DNA of 64,000 nucleotides from Comamonas sp. GB3 AK4-5 (lineage in GTDB: Bacteria > Pseudomonadota > Gammaproteobacteria > Burkholderiales > Burkholderiaceae_C). Positions 29,742 through 39,793 of the stretch are shown in pieces. How positions within the stretch are numbered: position 1 is the first letter of the stretch; each line of letters opens with the position of its first letter. Made by a program: the position numbers and the translations under genes. Below the pieces are notes generated by a model, which was given only the letters and a program-made list of their open reading frames with translations, was not told the DNA's origin and made no database searches. The stretch lies in contig NZ_CP166730.1 of NCBI RefSeq assembly GCF_041320665.1, forward strand, positions 1,054,001 through 1,118,000, read 5' to 3'.

Positions 29742-32700
29742 TTATGCTTTTTCGATGTTGACCAAAAAGGCCTTGAACTCAGGGGTTTGTGCATTGGCAT
29801 CGCCGATTCCCGGGCTGAGCGTGTTGGCCAGATAGCCCTTGCGCGTCGTGCCTTCGTAGCCCCAGTGGCAGGGAATGCCGATCTGCTCGATCTCTTGCCC
29901 TGCGACCTGCAGCGTCATCACGCGCTTGGTCACCACGGCTTTGCCCTTGATGTGGCCGCGCTGGCTGGAGACGCGGATCATGTCGCCCGCCTTGATGCCT
30001 TTCTTTTCTGCCAGCTTCTCCGACAGCTCGATGAACTGCTCGGGTTGCACGATGGCATTCAGGCGCGCGTGCTTGGTCCAGTGGCGGAACATCTCGGTGA
30101 TCGAGTAGGTTGTGGCCACATAGGGGAACTGCTCGCGCGAGCCCATGCGGGCGGCATCGTCGGCAAAGACGCGCGCCACCGGGCTCTTGCTCACGGCGGG
30201 GTGCAGCGGGTTGGCGGCAATCGGGCTCTCGGTGGGTTCGTAGTGCTCGGGGAAGGGGCCGTCGTTCATGCCCTTGAGCGAGAACAGCCGGCCCAGTCCG
30301 TCGGGCTGCATGATGAAGGGGCTCACGCCGCTGTTGGGTGCAGCCGTCAGCGGGTAGTCGGGCACGTCGGAGCCGCCCCATTGCTTGCCATCCCAGTGCA
30401 GGATCTGGCGCTTGGGGTCCCAGGGCTTGCCGGATGGGTCGGCCGAGGCGCGGTTGTAGAGCAGGCGGCGGTTGGCCGGCCAGGCCCAGGCCCAGCCGGG
30501 GGTGTTGCCCAGGCCGGTGTCGGTGTTGTCGCGGCGGGCCATCTGGTTGCCTGCTTCCGTCCACGAGCCGGCAAAAATCCAGCAGTAGCTTGAGGTCGTA
30601 CCGTCGTCGCGCAGCATGCCGAAGTCCGACAGCAGCTGGCCCTTTTTGGCGATCAGCTTGCCGTTGTCGTCATACAGGTCGGCCAGGGCGTAGCCATTGG
30701 CTTCCTTGGCCACCTCTTCGGGGTGGGGGTCCAGCGGGTCGTGGTAGTCCCAGCGCATGTTCATCAAGGGCTCCATGCCTGCGCCGCCTTCCGTGGCGTA
30801 CAGCTCGCGCAGCTTCATGAAGATGCCGCCCAGAATGCGGCCGTCGTGGCGCGCTTCGTACGGTGGCTCTTGTGCGGCCCAGTGCCACTGCAGCCAGCGG
30901 CCGGAGTTGACGATGGCGCCGTTTTCCTCGGCAAAGCAGGATGAGGGCAGGCGGAATACCGTGGTCTGGATCTGCGCTGGATCCACGTCGTTGAACTCGC
31001 CGTGGTTCTTCCAGAAGGTGGAGGTCTCGGTCTGCAGCGGATCGATGATGACCAGGAACTTGAGCTTGGACAGCGCATCGCGCACCTTGCCCGAGTCGGG
31101 CATGGCCGCCACGGGGTTGAAGCCCTGGGCGATATAGCCGTTGACCTTGCCGCGGTACATCAGGTCGAAGTAGGCCAGCATGTCGTAGCTGCGGTCCCAC
31201 TTGGGCAGCCAGTCGTAGCCCCAGTTGTTTTCGCGCGTGGCATGTTCGCCGTACAGATCCTTCATCAGGCTGACGAAGAACTTGGGCGTGTGCTTCCAGT
31301 AGTTCACCTGGCCGGGCAGATCGGCCTGCGGTGTGGCCTCTTTCAGGTACTGCTCGATGGTTTGCTGCTGGTCTTGCGGCAGGTTCAGGTAGCCGGGCAG
31401 GCGGGTGGAGAGCAAACCCAGGTCGGTATAGCCCTGGATGTTGGAGTGGCCGCGCAGCGCATTCACGCCGCCGCCGGCCATGCCGATGTTGCCCAGCAGC
31501 AGCTGGATCATGGCGGAGCCACGGATGATCTGCGCGCCTGCGGTGTGGTGGGTCCAGCCCAGGGCGTAGAGGAAGGTGGCGGTGCGATCGGGCACGCAGG
31601 TGCTGGCCAGTTGCTCGCAGACATGCAGGAAGTCTTCTGTTTTTGTGCCGGTGATGGTTTCCACCATCTCGGGCGTGTAGCGCTCCACGTGTTTTTTCAG
31701 CAGCTGCAGCACGCTGCGCGGGTGCTGCAGCGTCTCGTCCTTGAGTGCATGGCCTTGCGCGTTGCGCTCATAGGTCCAGCTGGATTTGTCGTAGACCTTT
31801 TTGTCCGCGTCGTAGCCGCTGAACAGGCCTTCGTCAAAGCTGTAATCCTCGCGCACGATCAGGCTGGCATTGGTATAGGCCTTGACGTAGTCGTGTTGGA
31901 TCTTGTCGTGCTGCAGCAGGTAGTTGACGACGCCCATCAAAAAGGCAGCGTCCGAGCCTGCGCGAATGGGGGCGTAGAAGTCCGCCACCGAGGCCGTGCG
32001 GTTGAAGCGCGGGTCCACCACCATCAGGTGGGCGTTGTTGTGGATCTTGGCCTCGATTGCCCACTTGAAGCCCACCGGGTGGGCCTCAGCGGGGTTGCCG
32101 CCCATGACCAAAATCACATTGGCGTTCTTGATGTCCACCCAGTGGTTGGTCATGGCGCCACGGCCAAACGAAGGGGCCAGTGCCGACACCGTGGGGCCGT
32201 GGCACAGGCGGGCCTGGCAGTCAAAGCCGACGATGCCCATGGCACGCGCAAAGCGAAAGTCGAGGATGCCGGTTTCGTTCGACGCGGCCGATGAGGCCAG
32301 CATGCCGGTGCTGAGCCAGCGGTTGACGGTCTGGCCCTTGTCGTTCTTCTCGATGAAGTTGGCGTCGCGGTCGTCCTTGAGCAGGCGGGCAATGCGTGTA
32401 TTGGCCTCTTCCCAGCTGATGCGCTTCCACGCGTTGGTGCCGGCTTCGCGCACCTCGGGGTATTTGAGGCGCTGGTCGGAGTGGATATAGTCCAGCGCAC
32501 CCGCGCCCTTGGGGCACAGCGAGCCACGGCTGACGGGGTGATCCGGGTCGCCCTCGATGTGGAAGATCTTGGACTTGGCGTTTTTGGCGCCATCGCCCAG
32601 GCTGTACATCAGCATGCCGCAGCCGACCGAGCAATAGGTGCAGTTGTTGCGGGTTTCCTTGGCGCGCAGCAATTTGTACTGGCGGGGCAGGGTTGCGTGT

Positions 32701-32792
32701 GCAACCGAAGAGGCAAAGCCCAGAGCGGTAGCGGTGGCGCCAGCAGCACCGGCGCCGCACAGCTTGAAGAAACGTCTTCTGCCGTGATTCAT
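29742..32792 (-). CDS. fdoG: Formate dehydrogenase alpha subunit, cysteine form
   Basis: This catalytic subunit oxidises formate to CO2 at a molybdenum or tungsten bis-MGD centre. The protein is 1016 residues from the ATG at 32792, which begins a twin-arginine signal ([15 protein letters not shown]) for folded export to the periplasm. The [4Fe-4S] ligands are in [10 protein letters not shown]. The active-site position, selenocysteine in E. coli FdnG (RVUHGPTV), is Cys197 here (RLCHGPTV). No UGA recoding is therefore needed. It leads the fdo-fdh operon. A 404-base gap upstream should hold its promoter, though I see no clear box. Confidence 0.97.
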   Translation of the reverse strand: MNHGRRRFFKLCGAGAAGATATALGFASSVAHATLPRQYKLLRAKETRNNCTYCSVGCGMLMYSLGDGAKNAKSKIFHIEGDPDHPVSRGSLCPKGAGALDYIHSDQRLKYPEVREAGTNAWKRISWEEANTRIARLLKDDRDANFIEKNDKGQTVNRWLSTGMLASSAASNETGILDFRFARAMGIVGFDCQARLCHGPTVSALAPSFGRGAMTNHWVDIKNANVILVMGGNPAEAHPVGFKWAIEAKIHNNAHLMVVDPRFNRTASVADFYAPIRAGSDAAFLMGVVNYLLQHDKIQHDYVKAYTNASLIVREDYSFDEGLFSGYDADKKVYDKSSWTYERNAQGHALKDETLQHPRSVLQLLKKHVERYTPEMVETITGTKTEDFLHVCEQLASTCVPDRTATFLYALGWTHHTAGAQIIRGSAMIQLLLGNIGMAGGGVNALRGHSNIQGYTDLGLLSTRLPGYLNLPQDQQQTIEQYLKEATPQADLPGQVNYWKHTPKFFVSLMKDLYGEHATRENNWGYDWLPKWDRSYDMLAYFDLMYRGKVNGYIAQGFNPVAAMPDSGKVRDALSKLKFLVIIDPLQTETSTFWKNHGEFNDVDPAQIQTTVFRLPSSCFAEENGAIVNSGRWLQWHWAAQEPPYEARHDGRILGGIFMKLRELYATEGGAGMEPLMNMRWDYHDPLDPHPEEVAKEANGYALADLYDDNGKLIAKKGQLLSDFGMLRDDGTTSSYCWIFAGSWTEAGNQMARRDNTDTGLGNTPGWAWAWPANRRLLYNRASADPSGKPWDPKRQILHWDGKQWGGSDVPDYPLTAAPNSGVSPFIMQPDGLGRLFSLKGMNDGPFPEHYEPTESPIAANPLHPAVSKSPVARVFADDAARMGSREQFPYVATTYSITEMFRHWTKHARLNAIVQPEQFIELSEKLAEKKGIKAGDMIRVSSQRGHIKGKAVVTKRVMTLQVAGQEIEQIGIPCHWGYEGTTRKGYLANTLSPGIGDANAQTPEFKAFLVNIEKA

Positions 32793-33196
32793 CGTGAGTT
32801 TTTTCTTAAACCGCGCTCCCATGACCATGGAGGGCGTTAGGTTTGCAGGCCGCAATGCCTGGTGAGCCGGGGGAACAGCCCGGACTCGGAACCTCGACCT
32901 TGACGATTGCCCGCACATTGCCGGACCTCACGGGCCACGTCGAATGTTGAGGGGGTGCCAATGGCAGGCAATTGAACCGCTTCGGTAGGAGCTGGTTCGC
33001 AAAGCGAGGAATTGGGTGAAGGCCCTCAAGCCTTCATGTCGTCCAGCCCCTGGAATCTGTTGGCGATGCGAACAGACGCTTACAAGTTGCTGGAAGGATC
33101 GGCAATCTAGTCACACCAAACCTTGATGTCCAGCAAAGAAGAGTGTTGCGCTCGGGTATATATGCGCCGGGGCGCAGCAGGCCGCAAAGCGTGCAC
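32793..33196. other. Gene-free region upstream of fdoG
   Basis: These 404 bases between fdoG and the end of modC contain no convincing gene. A short GC inverted repeat (CCGGG...CCCGG, about 32862-32882) and an AT-richer stretch near 33060-33160 are the only structure seen. It presumably holds the fdoG promoter and leader. I looked for a molybdenum-cofactor riboswitch and could not recognise one. Confidence 0.5.
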
Positions 33197-34309
33197 TCAA
33201 TCCAGCAGGGCCACGCCCTTGACCTGGGCGAACACCGGCTGGTGCACCTGCAGCCCCAGCTGTTGCACCGAATGCAGGCTCAGCCGCGCCAGCAGCGTGG
33301 TTTTGCCTGCTTGCAGCTGCAGCATGGCGTGGCCTTGGGCGTCGGGTTGTATGGCGGCAATCACCACCGGCAGCACATTGAGGATGCTGGAGCCCTGCGG
33401 CGCTGTCAGCGCCACGCTCACATCGCGGGCCTGTATGCGCAGGCGCACGGCAGTGCCGGGCGCGCGCTCCTGGCTGCCCACCAGGCGCAGCTGGCCGCCG
33501 TCAAAGCTGGCCGTGGTCAGGTGCTGGACTGCGTCATGGCCTGTGACGGTGGCAGGCACCACGGCGGCCGCGGCATCGCCCTGGGCCAGCGGAAGATCTA
33601 GGCGCGACAGCAGGCTGGCCGTATCGCCCTGGGCCACCACCTGGCCGGCGCGCAGCAGCACCAGCTGGCTGGCCAGGCGGGCCACCTCGTCCAGCGAGTG
33701 GCTGACATAGAGCACGGGAATGTCGAGATGGGCCTGCAGCTTGTCGAAATAGGGCAGCAGCTCGGCCTTGCGCTCGGCATCCAGGGCGGACAGGGGCTCG
33801 TCCATCAGCAGCACGCGCGGGCTGGTGGCCAGGGCGCGGGCGATGGAGACGCGCTGGCGCTCACCACCCGACAGCGTGGAGGGCTTGCGCGGCAGCAACT
33901 GGGCAATGCCGAGCAAATCGATGACTTGCTCCAGGGCCACGCGCTGGCGGGCCTGGGGTGTGCGGCGCAGGCCGTAGCGGATGTTCTCTTCGGCCGTCAG
34001 ATGGGGGAAGAGGCTGGCCTCCTGGAACACATAGCCCAGGGCGCGCTGGTGGGTGGGCAGCCAGTGGCGTGCGGCATCGTCCTGCCAGCGCTCGCCATTG
34101 ACGGTGACGCGGCCACGGGCCCGCTCCAGCCCGGCGATGCTGCGCAAGAGCGTGGTCTTGCCGCAGCCCGAGGGGCCGAACAGTGCGGTCACGCCCTGGC
34201 CGGGCAGTTGCAGATCCACGTCCAGCGCAAAGTCGGCGCGCTGCAGCTGCAGGCGGGCGGTGATGTGGCGCTGGGCCTGGTGGTGGGCATTCATGCTGTG
34301 TGGGTTCAT
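33197..34309 (-). CDS. modC: ModC, molybdate ABC transporter ATPase
   Basis: ModC powers molybdate uptake. The 370-residue protein has Walker [11 protein letters not shown]-loop [11 protein letters not shown], signature LSGGERQRV, Walker [13 protein letters not shown], and the VSHSLDEV H-loop. The C-terminal third is a regulatory Mop/TOBE domain (segments such as [13 protein letters not shown] and [12 protein letters not shown]). The ATG at 34309 overlaps the modB stop as ATGA; an upstream extension reads through modB and is rejected. It is the last gene of modABC. Confidence 0.96.
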   Translation of the reverse strand: MNPHSMNAHHQAQRHITARLQLQRADFALDVDLQLPGQGVTALFGPSGCGKTTLLRSIAGLERARGRVTVNGERWQDDAARHWLPTHQRALGYVFQEASLFPHLTAEENIRYGLRRTPQARQRVALEQVIDLLGIAQLLPRKPSTLSGGERQRVSIARALATSPRVLLMDEPLSALDAERKAELLPYFDKLQAHLDIPVLYVSHSLDEVARLASQLVLLRAGQVVAQGDTASLLSRLDLPLAQGDAAAAVVPATVTGHDAVQHLTTASFDGGQLRLVGSQERAPGTAVRLRIQARDVSVALTAPQGSSILNVLPVVIAAIQPDAQGHAMLQLQAGKTTLLARLSLHSVQQLGLQVHQPVFAQVKGVALLD

Positions 34310-35004
34310 AGCGGCGAGGCGTTGCGGCTGTCGCGGGGCTGCAGCCAGTTCAGCAGCATCAGCACCACAAAGGCAAAGGCCACCATGCCACCGGCCAGCC
34401 AATGGGCCTGGGCGTATTCCATGGCTTCCACATGGTCGTAGATCTGCACCGAGACCACGCGGGTCACGGCAGGGATGTTGCCGCCCAGCATCAGCACAAT
34501 GCCGAACTCGCCCACGGTGTGGGCAAAGGTCAGCACGGCCGCGGTGATGAAGCCGGGCCGCGCCAGGGGCAGGGCCACGGTGAAGAAACGGTCCAGCCGG
34601 CTGGCGCCGAGCGTGGCGGCCACCTCCAGCGGACGGTTGCCCATGGATTCAAAAGCGCGCTGCAGCGGCTGCACGGCAAAGGGCAGCGAATACACCAGCG
34701 AACCCACGACCAGCCCCGGAAACGTAAAGGGCAGATGGCCCAGCCCCAGCGCCTGGGTGAAATGGCCTATGGGGCCGTTGGGCCCCATGGTGACCAGCAG
34801 GTAAAAGCCGATCACCGTGGGCGGCAGCACCAGGGGCAGGGCCACGACGGCGCCAATCGGCCCACGCCAGCGCGAGCGCGTGTGCGCCAGCCACCAGGCC
34901 AGCGGCGTGGTCAGCACCAGCAGCAGCACGGTGGTGACGCTGGCCAGCTCCAGCGTGAGGCGGATGGCGGCCCAGTCTTCGGGGCTGAGGATGGGAGAGT
35001 TCAC
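34306..35004 (-). CDS. modB: ModB, molybdate ABC transporter permease
   Basis: The 232-residue inner-membrane permease has five or six hydrophobic helices and the EAA-type loop [22 protein letters not shown]. It also has the [11 protein letters not shown] segment typical of ModB/CysT permeases. The start is a GTG at 35004; no better ATG lies nearby. It is separated from modA by 322 bases containing a large palindromic element, unlike its tight ATGA overlap with modC. Confidence 0.95.
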   Translation of the reverse strand: MNSPILSPEDWAAIRLTLELASVTTVLLLVLTTPLAWWLAHTRSRWRGPIGAVVALPLVLPPTVIGFYLLVTMGPNGPIGHFTQALGLGHLPFTFPGLVVGSLVYSLPFAVQPLQRAFESMGNRPLEVAATLGASRLDRFFTVALPLARPGFITAAVLTFAHTVGEFGIVLMLGGNIPAVTRVVSVQIYDHVEAMEYAQAHWLAGGMVAFAFVVLMLLNWLQPRDSRNASPL

Positions 35005-35180
35005 TGCGTAAAGCGCAAAGATTGCACTGTGAAAAAAGGAGCTGTATTCGCTGATAGAAAGCCATTTTCAAAACCAAATAGGCTTGAAACTGGCTTTTTA
35101 TAAGCGGCAACTGCTATGAGTTTCTAGATATGCTGGAGTGGGCCTGTGCATTGCAGCCAGGAGTAGGTGCATCCCCACAA

Positions 35181-35285
35181 TGGCCAGACAGCGCTTCAGG
35201 CTAGGCGCTGGCCTGCAGACAGTACTTTGGTACGGCCCAGGGCCAGCAACACCGCATGAAGCGCTGTATGGACACCTCCAAACGA
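35181..35285. repeat. Palindromic element R2, copy 1 (modA-modB intergenic)
   Basis: A perfect 11-bp inverted repeat (ACAGCGCTTCA 35188-35198, TGAAGCGCTGT 35257-35267) encloses a second pair (GCTGGCC / GGCCAGC) and a central conserved GACAGTACTTTGGTACGG with a GTAC-TTTG-GTAC mini-hairpin. It lies between modA and modB on the transcribed strand. A second copy at 39681-39785 keeps the spacing and the centre and shows a compensatory pair change. It occupies most of the only gene-free stretch in the mod operon. Confidence 0.8.
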
Positions 35286-35326
35286 GGCGGCCAGCGAAGC
35301 CCAAGGCTTTGCTATGGCGTGAAAAA

Positions 35327-36109
<783 letters not shown>

Positions 36110-36153
36110 TCGAGTATAGGACAGCACGCCGCAGCAAGCCGGGATGTGCGGGC

Positions 36154-37014
36154 ATGATGGCGGCCATGGCTGATATCCCCGCTTCCTCTGCTGCATCCGT
36201 TTCCCTGCCCGCCCCCGCTCTGCTGGAGGCCCTGGGCCATGGCATGAGCGACAAGCGCCTCATGGTGCTGCGCCAGCTGGCACTCAATGGCTCCATCTCC
36301 CAGGCCGCACGCGACAGCGGCATCAGCTACAAGGCGGCCTGGCAGGCGCTGGACACCCTGACCAATCTGGCCGGCATCACCCTGGTGGAGCGCAGCGTGG
36401 GCGGCGCCGGCGGGGGCGGCGCCACGCTGACGGCGGCCGGCCATGCCCTGCTGCGTGCGGCCGACGCCATGGAGCAGGCCCGCGCCGAAGTGCTGGCCCG
36501 GTTGCAAGGCGCGGGCCTGCCGCCCCCGGTGCTGGCCCGCCTGGCCGTGCGCACCAGCATGCGCAACCAATGGCCTTGCACGGTGGATGCGCTGCAAACC
36601 GAGGGCAGCCGGGTGATGGTGCAGCTGCATTGCGCAGCCACATCGACCGCGAAAAACGCCAAGACTGCCCCCCCTGCGCTGCAGGCCCAGATCACGCATG
36701 AAAGCGCCGAGTTGCTGGCGCTGGCCCCAGGCCGGGAGCTGCTGGCCATGTGCAAGGCCACGGCCGTGCAGGTGCTGTCGCTGGAAGAGGCGGACGCAGC
36801 CCAGGACCGAGGTCTGCAAGCCACCTACTGGCAAGGCACGCTGGCGCGCATGGATGCCGAGGTGGGCGGCTACAGCCATGAGCTGGCCGTGCGCCTGCCC
36901 GGTGGAGTGCACGTGGTGGGCTTCGGGGCGCAAGGGCCCTGGCATGAAGGCATGGCCGTGGCGGTGCATATCCCGGCCGCGGCCGTGGTGCTGGCCCTGG
37001 TGGATGGGGCGTAA
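36154..37014 (+). CDS. modE: ModE-type molybdate-responsive regulator
   Basis: ModE represses molybdate uptake genes when molybdate is bound. The 286-residue protein has an N-terminal winged helix (KRLMVLRQLALNGSISQAARD, read as LRQLALNGSISQAARD, then GISYKAAWQALD) as in LysR-like ModE. The C-terminal half has two Mop/TOBE-like segments (SRVMVQLHCAA; HESAELLALAPGRELLAMCKA in part) for molybdate binding. The ATG at 36154 is followed by others at 36157 and 36166, so the exact start is uncertain. It is divergent from modABC across the operator-like palindrome. Confidence 0.9.
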   Translation: MMAAMADIPASSAASVSLPAPALLEALGHGMSDKRLMVLRQLALNGSISQAARDSGISYKAAWQALDTLTNLAGITLVERSVGGAGGGGATLTAAGHALLRAADAMEQARAEVLARLQGAGLPPPVLARLAVRTSMRNQWPCTVDALQTEGSRVMVQLHCAATSTAKNAKTAPPALQAQITHESAELLALAPGRELLAMCKATAVQVLSLEEADAAQDRGLQATYWQGTLARMDAEVGGYSHELAVRLPGGVHVVGFGAQGPWHEGMAVAVHIPAAAVVLALVDGA

Positions 37015-37207
37015 ACCTGGCGGCTTGATGCAGGTCAATCGGCACTGACCCTGAAAATGGGATAGTGGATCGATTTGCCCCAGTCCTTGGGTGGAATGAC
37101 CATGCGCAAAGGCCAACATGCCCCGAAGACGCGTTGTTTTTGACACAATACGGGCCAGAACCACGCCTTTGCCTGAGGAGGCAGCGCACTACCGCTGAGA
37201 GTTATCT

Positions 37208-37747
37208 GTGAGTATTTTCGACCGACTGAAATCCAATCTGCCTGGCAGCGAAGCTGCCGCTGCTGCACCTGCTGCTGAAAGCAAGGTGGGGGGTGGCCGT
37301 TTCATGGGCAAGGACGAGTCCCAGGCCATGCGCCGCGCCGAACGTGCCGTGCAGGAAAAACCGGTCGAGCAAGGTTTGCAGGCGCCGGGGGAGGTCTGGA
37401 TTTATGTCTGCCCCAATACCCAGCGCGTCATCAAGGTCGAGGCCCTGGGCCAGGCCCAGGGTGAAGTGCTGACGGCGCGCATGATGGCCGATCTGCAGCG
37501 CACAGGCATCTGCGAAGAAGTCTCCTACCATGCGGGCTACGACCAGTACTGGAAGATGCCTTCGCAAGAAGCCATCTTCCGCATGCCCACGCTGCATGGC
37601 GTGGAGGTGCCCCCGCTCAAGCGCCTCAAGCTCAGCACCAAGCTGGTCAAGCCTGGTGAGGCGCGCGGCTTCTGGATGCGCGTGCGCCTGCGCACCGATG
37701 CGGAGCTGCCCCAGGCCGCCTCTGCCGACGACAGCCGCGTGGGCTGA
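37208..37747 (+). CDS. Conserved hypothetical protein, soluble, 179 residues
   Basis: I do not recognise the family. The start is the GTG at 37208 (MSIFDRLKSN), followed by an Ala-rich low-complexity stretch (residues 14-25), then a basic segment and a folded core with VWIYVCPNTQRVIKVEAL, YHAGYDQYW and FWMRVRLRTD. There is no signal peptide, membrane helix or catalytic motif. It stands alone, 193 bases after modE, and its base composition matches its neighbours. Confidence 0.7.
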   Translation: MSIFDRLKSNLPGSEAAAAAPAAESKVGGGRFMGKDESQAMRRAERAVQEKPVEQGLQAPGEVWIYVCPNTQRVIKVEALGQAQGEVLTARMMADLQRTGICEEVSYHAGYDQYWKMPSQEAIFRMPTLHGVEVPPLKRLKLSTKLVKPGEARGFWMRVRLRTDAELPQAASADDSRVG

Positions 37748-37867
37748 GCGCGCTTACTTCTTCCAGCAGGCGCTGCCTAAACAGGGTCGCCTCATAAAGC
37801 ACCATCCTGCTCGCAGTCCCCACAGCGGGACATTCCAGTGATGCATCCGCGTTGCTGATATCCATGG

Positions 37868-37983
37868 CGCATGAAATTGGCGCCGCATAGGTCAGGGCAC
37901 CGCGCAAGGGCCGTCCCGCCGCGCTGGTGCCGTCCCCCTCCGGCGAAGCCAGAGAGGGGGAAGACGCGAAGCGGCTCAGGGTG
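37868..37983 (-). repeat. Dispersed GC-rich element R1, copy 3 (inverted)
   Basis: Read on the minus strand it gives CACCCTGAGCCGCTTCGCGTCTTCCCCC, the GGGGGACGGCACCAGCGCGGCGGG core and CCCTTGCGCGG, as in copies 1 and 2. It is oriented in the same direction as the nuclease gene it follows. The TGA of its CCCTGAGCC start is the stop codon of that gene. It fills half of the 228-base gap downstream of the 37208 gene. Confidence 0.8.
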
Positions 37984-39016
37984 TGTGCACCCCGGCCCGC
38001 ACCGGCAGCCCCGCCAGCAAATGCCAGCCGGTCTGCACCACAAACTCGGCATAGTCCATGGGGCGCTGGATCTGGGCCTGTGCATTGTTGGGCAGCACAT
38101 AGGCCCAGGCGCGCTGGCTGCTGGCGTCATACACCAGCTTGAACAGCTGGCTGGGCACCCAGACCTGGCCGCTGCCCATGCGCGGTGCGGCATCGGTATA
38201 CAGCGGCCCGGTATAGACAAACACATCGCCGGCCGCGCGCTGGGCGTATTTGCGCACATCGGCTTCCAGCTTGGCCCAGACCTTGCGGTTGTGGGTGGGG
38301 TCTTGCGGCACCATGTTGGTCAGCGCAAATGACTGGGCCATGCCGCTGGCAGTGTACTGGTTGGCGGCGGCCGCCATATGGCCGCGGTCATAGCCGCTGC
38401 CCTGGTAGTCGGACAGATCGGCGCGCTGCGATCCGGGCACGCGGGCATCCGCATAGAAGCGATCGGTGCGGGCCAGGCCTGCGGCCTGCTGCAGCCGGTG
38501 GCGGTTCAGGCGCTCGACCACCACCATGGGGGTCTTGGTGCGCCCCGAATACAACACGGCAAAGCCATCCGAGCACAGGGCGCGGGCAGACCACAGCGCA
38601 TCCACGCTGGCAGGCTGCAGGGCGCGGCGCTGCGGAAACTGGTCGCTGCAGGCGGCAAAGGCCGAGCTGTCATCTGCCGTGCTGGCGGCCGGGGCCGGCA
38701 AGGAGATGGTGGCTTCGGGAGCGTTGGCCCATTCCCCTACGCGCTGTTTGAAGAGGCGTGTGGCGTCATCGGTCCAGGCCTGGCCCCAGCCACGCAGCTG
38801 CTGGCGGGCATCGTTCAACACCAGGCGCCAGCGCTCGCTCAACAGGCTTTCGGGGCTGCGGGTCAGCAAGTCCCAGGGCCCCAGGGTCTGCACCAGCACG
38901 GCATTGCCGAACAGGGCGCCCCAGATGAAACAGGCCGTCCGCCCGGTCAGGCGTTGCCGGAGGCGGTGAAACCAGTGCAGGGGAGCGAGGGAGGACTTGC
39001 GCTTGCGGGAGGCCAT
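37976..39016 (-). CDS. DNA/RNA non-specific endonuclease, membrane-anchored
   Basis: This NUC1-type beta-beta-alpha-metal nuclease has the catalytic motif YDRGHMAAAANQ (His general base) near residue 213 and FALTNMVPQ with the metal-binding Asn nearby. The protein is 346 residues from the ATG at 39016. A basic start is followed by a hydrophobic helix (about residues 25-45, FIWGALFGNAVLVQTL), so the nuclease domain probably lies in the periplasm. The C-terminus ends ...VHTP, with the stop codon supplied by an R1 repeat, so the last residues may have been changed by repeat insertion. Confidence 0.9.
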   Translation of the reverse strand: MASRKRKSSLAPLHWFHRLRQRLTGRTACFIWGALFGNAVLVQTLGPWDLLTRSPESLLSERWRLVLNDARQQLRGWGQAWTDDATRLFKQRVGEWANAPEATISLPAPAASTADDSSAFAACSDQFPQRRALQPASVDALWSARALCSDGFAVLYSGRTKTPMVVVERLNRHRLQQAAGLARTDRFYADARVPGSQRADLSDYQGSGYDRGHMAAAANQYTASGMAQSFALTNMVPQDPTHNRKVWAKLEADVRKYAQRAAGDVFVYTGPLYTDAAPRMGSGQVWVPSQLFKLVYDASSQRAWAYVLPNNAQAQIQRPMDYAEFVVQTGWHLLAGLPVRAGVHTP

Positions 39017-39284
39017 GGACACGCAGCTGCGCGCTCCTGCTGCATGCGGGGCATCGCAGGAGACCGTCAGCCAGGCTCGGGGGAAAGATGCACTGCCCCA
39101 GGGGACAGACCATGTCTGCTCTTTTTCAAATAGCAGTACAGTGATGCAGTGTAAGCCTTAGAGAGAATGAGTACTATAGATAACTGTGAAAATAAACAGC
39201 TATCCGATCTGCCTGGAAAAGCAGTTTTTTGAGAGGCAGAAGCGAAAAAATTCGCGTTTTCCCTGAATGGGGGATTTTTCTGCA

Positions 39285-39290
39285 TATAAT
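39285..39290 (+). promoter_or_regulatory. -10 box of the tRNA-Arg promoter
   Basis: A perfect TATAAT lies 10 bases upstream of the mature tRNA 5' end, within an AT-rich stretch (39120-39290) unlike the GC-rich surroundings. The -35 region 17 bases further up (CCTGAA, about 39262-39267) is weak. A small inverted repeat GCGAA-AAAA-TTCGC (39242-39255) lies above it. Confidence 0.65.
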
Positions 39291-39300
39291 CATGGCTTCG

Positions 39301-39377
39301 GCGGCTGTAGCTCAGCTGGATAGAGTACTTGGCTACGAACCAAGGGGTCGTGGGTTCGATTCCTGCCAGCCGCACCA
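39301..39377 (+). tRNA. tRNA-Arg (anticodon ACG)
   Basis: This 77-base tRNA has acceptor arms GCGGCTG and CAGCCGC, discriminator A and encoded CCA (39375-39377). The D-arm has AGCTCAGCTGGATAGAG, the anticodon stem-loop is CTTGGCTACGAACCAAG with anticodon ACG, and the T-arm has GGGTTCGATTCC. ACG (A34 converted to inosine) reads CGU, CGC and CGA arginine codons. It is a single-gene transcript with its own promoter and terminator. Confidence 0.97.
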
Positions 39378-39384
39378 AAACGAC

Positions 39385-39418
39385 AAGCCTCAGAGTGGAA
39401 ACGCTCTGAGGCTTTTTC
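39385..39418 (+). terminator. Intrinsic terminator of tRNA-Arg
   Basis: AAGCCTCAGAG (39385-39395) pairs perfectly with CTCTGAGGCTT (39404-39414) across an 8-base loop and is followed by T-rich TTTCG. It starts 8 bases after the tRNA CCA. Confidence 0.9.
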
Positions 39419-39426
39419 GTTTCCTG

Positions 39427-39534
39427 ACTCCCCCCTGAGCGGCTGCGCCGCTTCCCCCCAGGGGGACGACAGCCTCGCTGCGGGGCGGCCCTTGCTCGCT
39501 GTCTCTGAGTTGGGCTGCGCCGGTTTGTGCGGCA
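39427..39534 (+). repeat. Dispersed GC-rich element R1, copy 4 (variant B)
   Basis: It has CCCCCCTGAGCGGCTGCGCCGCTTCCCCCCAGGGGG-type structure (given here as segments: CCTGAGCGGCTGCGCCGC, then a CCCCCC/GGGGG hairpin), GGGGCGGCCCTTG and GGGCTGCGCCGGTTTGTGCGGC. It follows the tRNA terminator in the same orientation. Variant B differs from variant A in the hairpin but keeps the ends; the other B copy is at 52699. Confidence 0.75.
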
Positions 39535-39680
39535 TGGGCCGAACCAAGTCTTGGTTGCATACAGAACTCCCATGGGCATGTTCTGCTCGTTCCAAGGGGG
39601 ATGGCGCCTTTGCTGTGGGATGAGGCGAGGTCTGCCGGAGCGTGCCTGCGCAGTCCAGTGGGCGTTACCCTTCCACCACA

Positions 39681-39785
39681 ACGGCCAGACAGCGCTTGAG
39701 GCGCGGCGCGTGCCCGCTGACAGTACTTTGGTACGGCAAGGGCGCGCAACAAAGCATCAAGTGCTGTATGGCCGCCTCCAAACGG
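39681..39785. repeat. Palindromic element R2, copy 2 (3' of CHASE2 kinase)
   Basis: ACAGCGCTTGA (39689-39699) pairs with TCAAGTGCTGT (39757-39767) with one G-T pair. The centre GACAGTACTTTGGTACGGC (39718-39736) is identical to copy 1. Relative to copy 1 the fifth-from-inside pair changes from C-G to G-C on both arms, a compensatory change. On the minus strand it directly follows the kinase stop codon. The rest of the 379-base gap after the tRNA terminator holds R1 copy 4 and no gene. Confidence 0.8.
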
Positions 39786-39793
39786 CAGACCAA

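Noticed and set aside
32195..32210. Selenocysteine codon in the formate dehydrogenase alpha subunit
   Set aside because: The active-site codon is TGC (Cys197), not TGA, and the frame is continuous.
32793..33196. Possible molybdenum-cofactor riboswitch upstream of fdoG
   Set aside because: I could not recognise the conserved helices by eye; a covariance search would be needed to claim it.
39390..39752. Minus-strand open frame across R1 and R2 copies near the tRNA
   Set aside because: It is made of repeat sequence (VPKYCQRA-type peptide) and overlaps the tRNA terminator region; I treat it as spurious.
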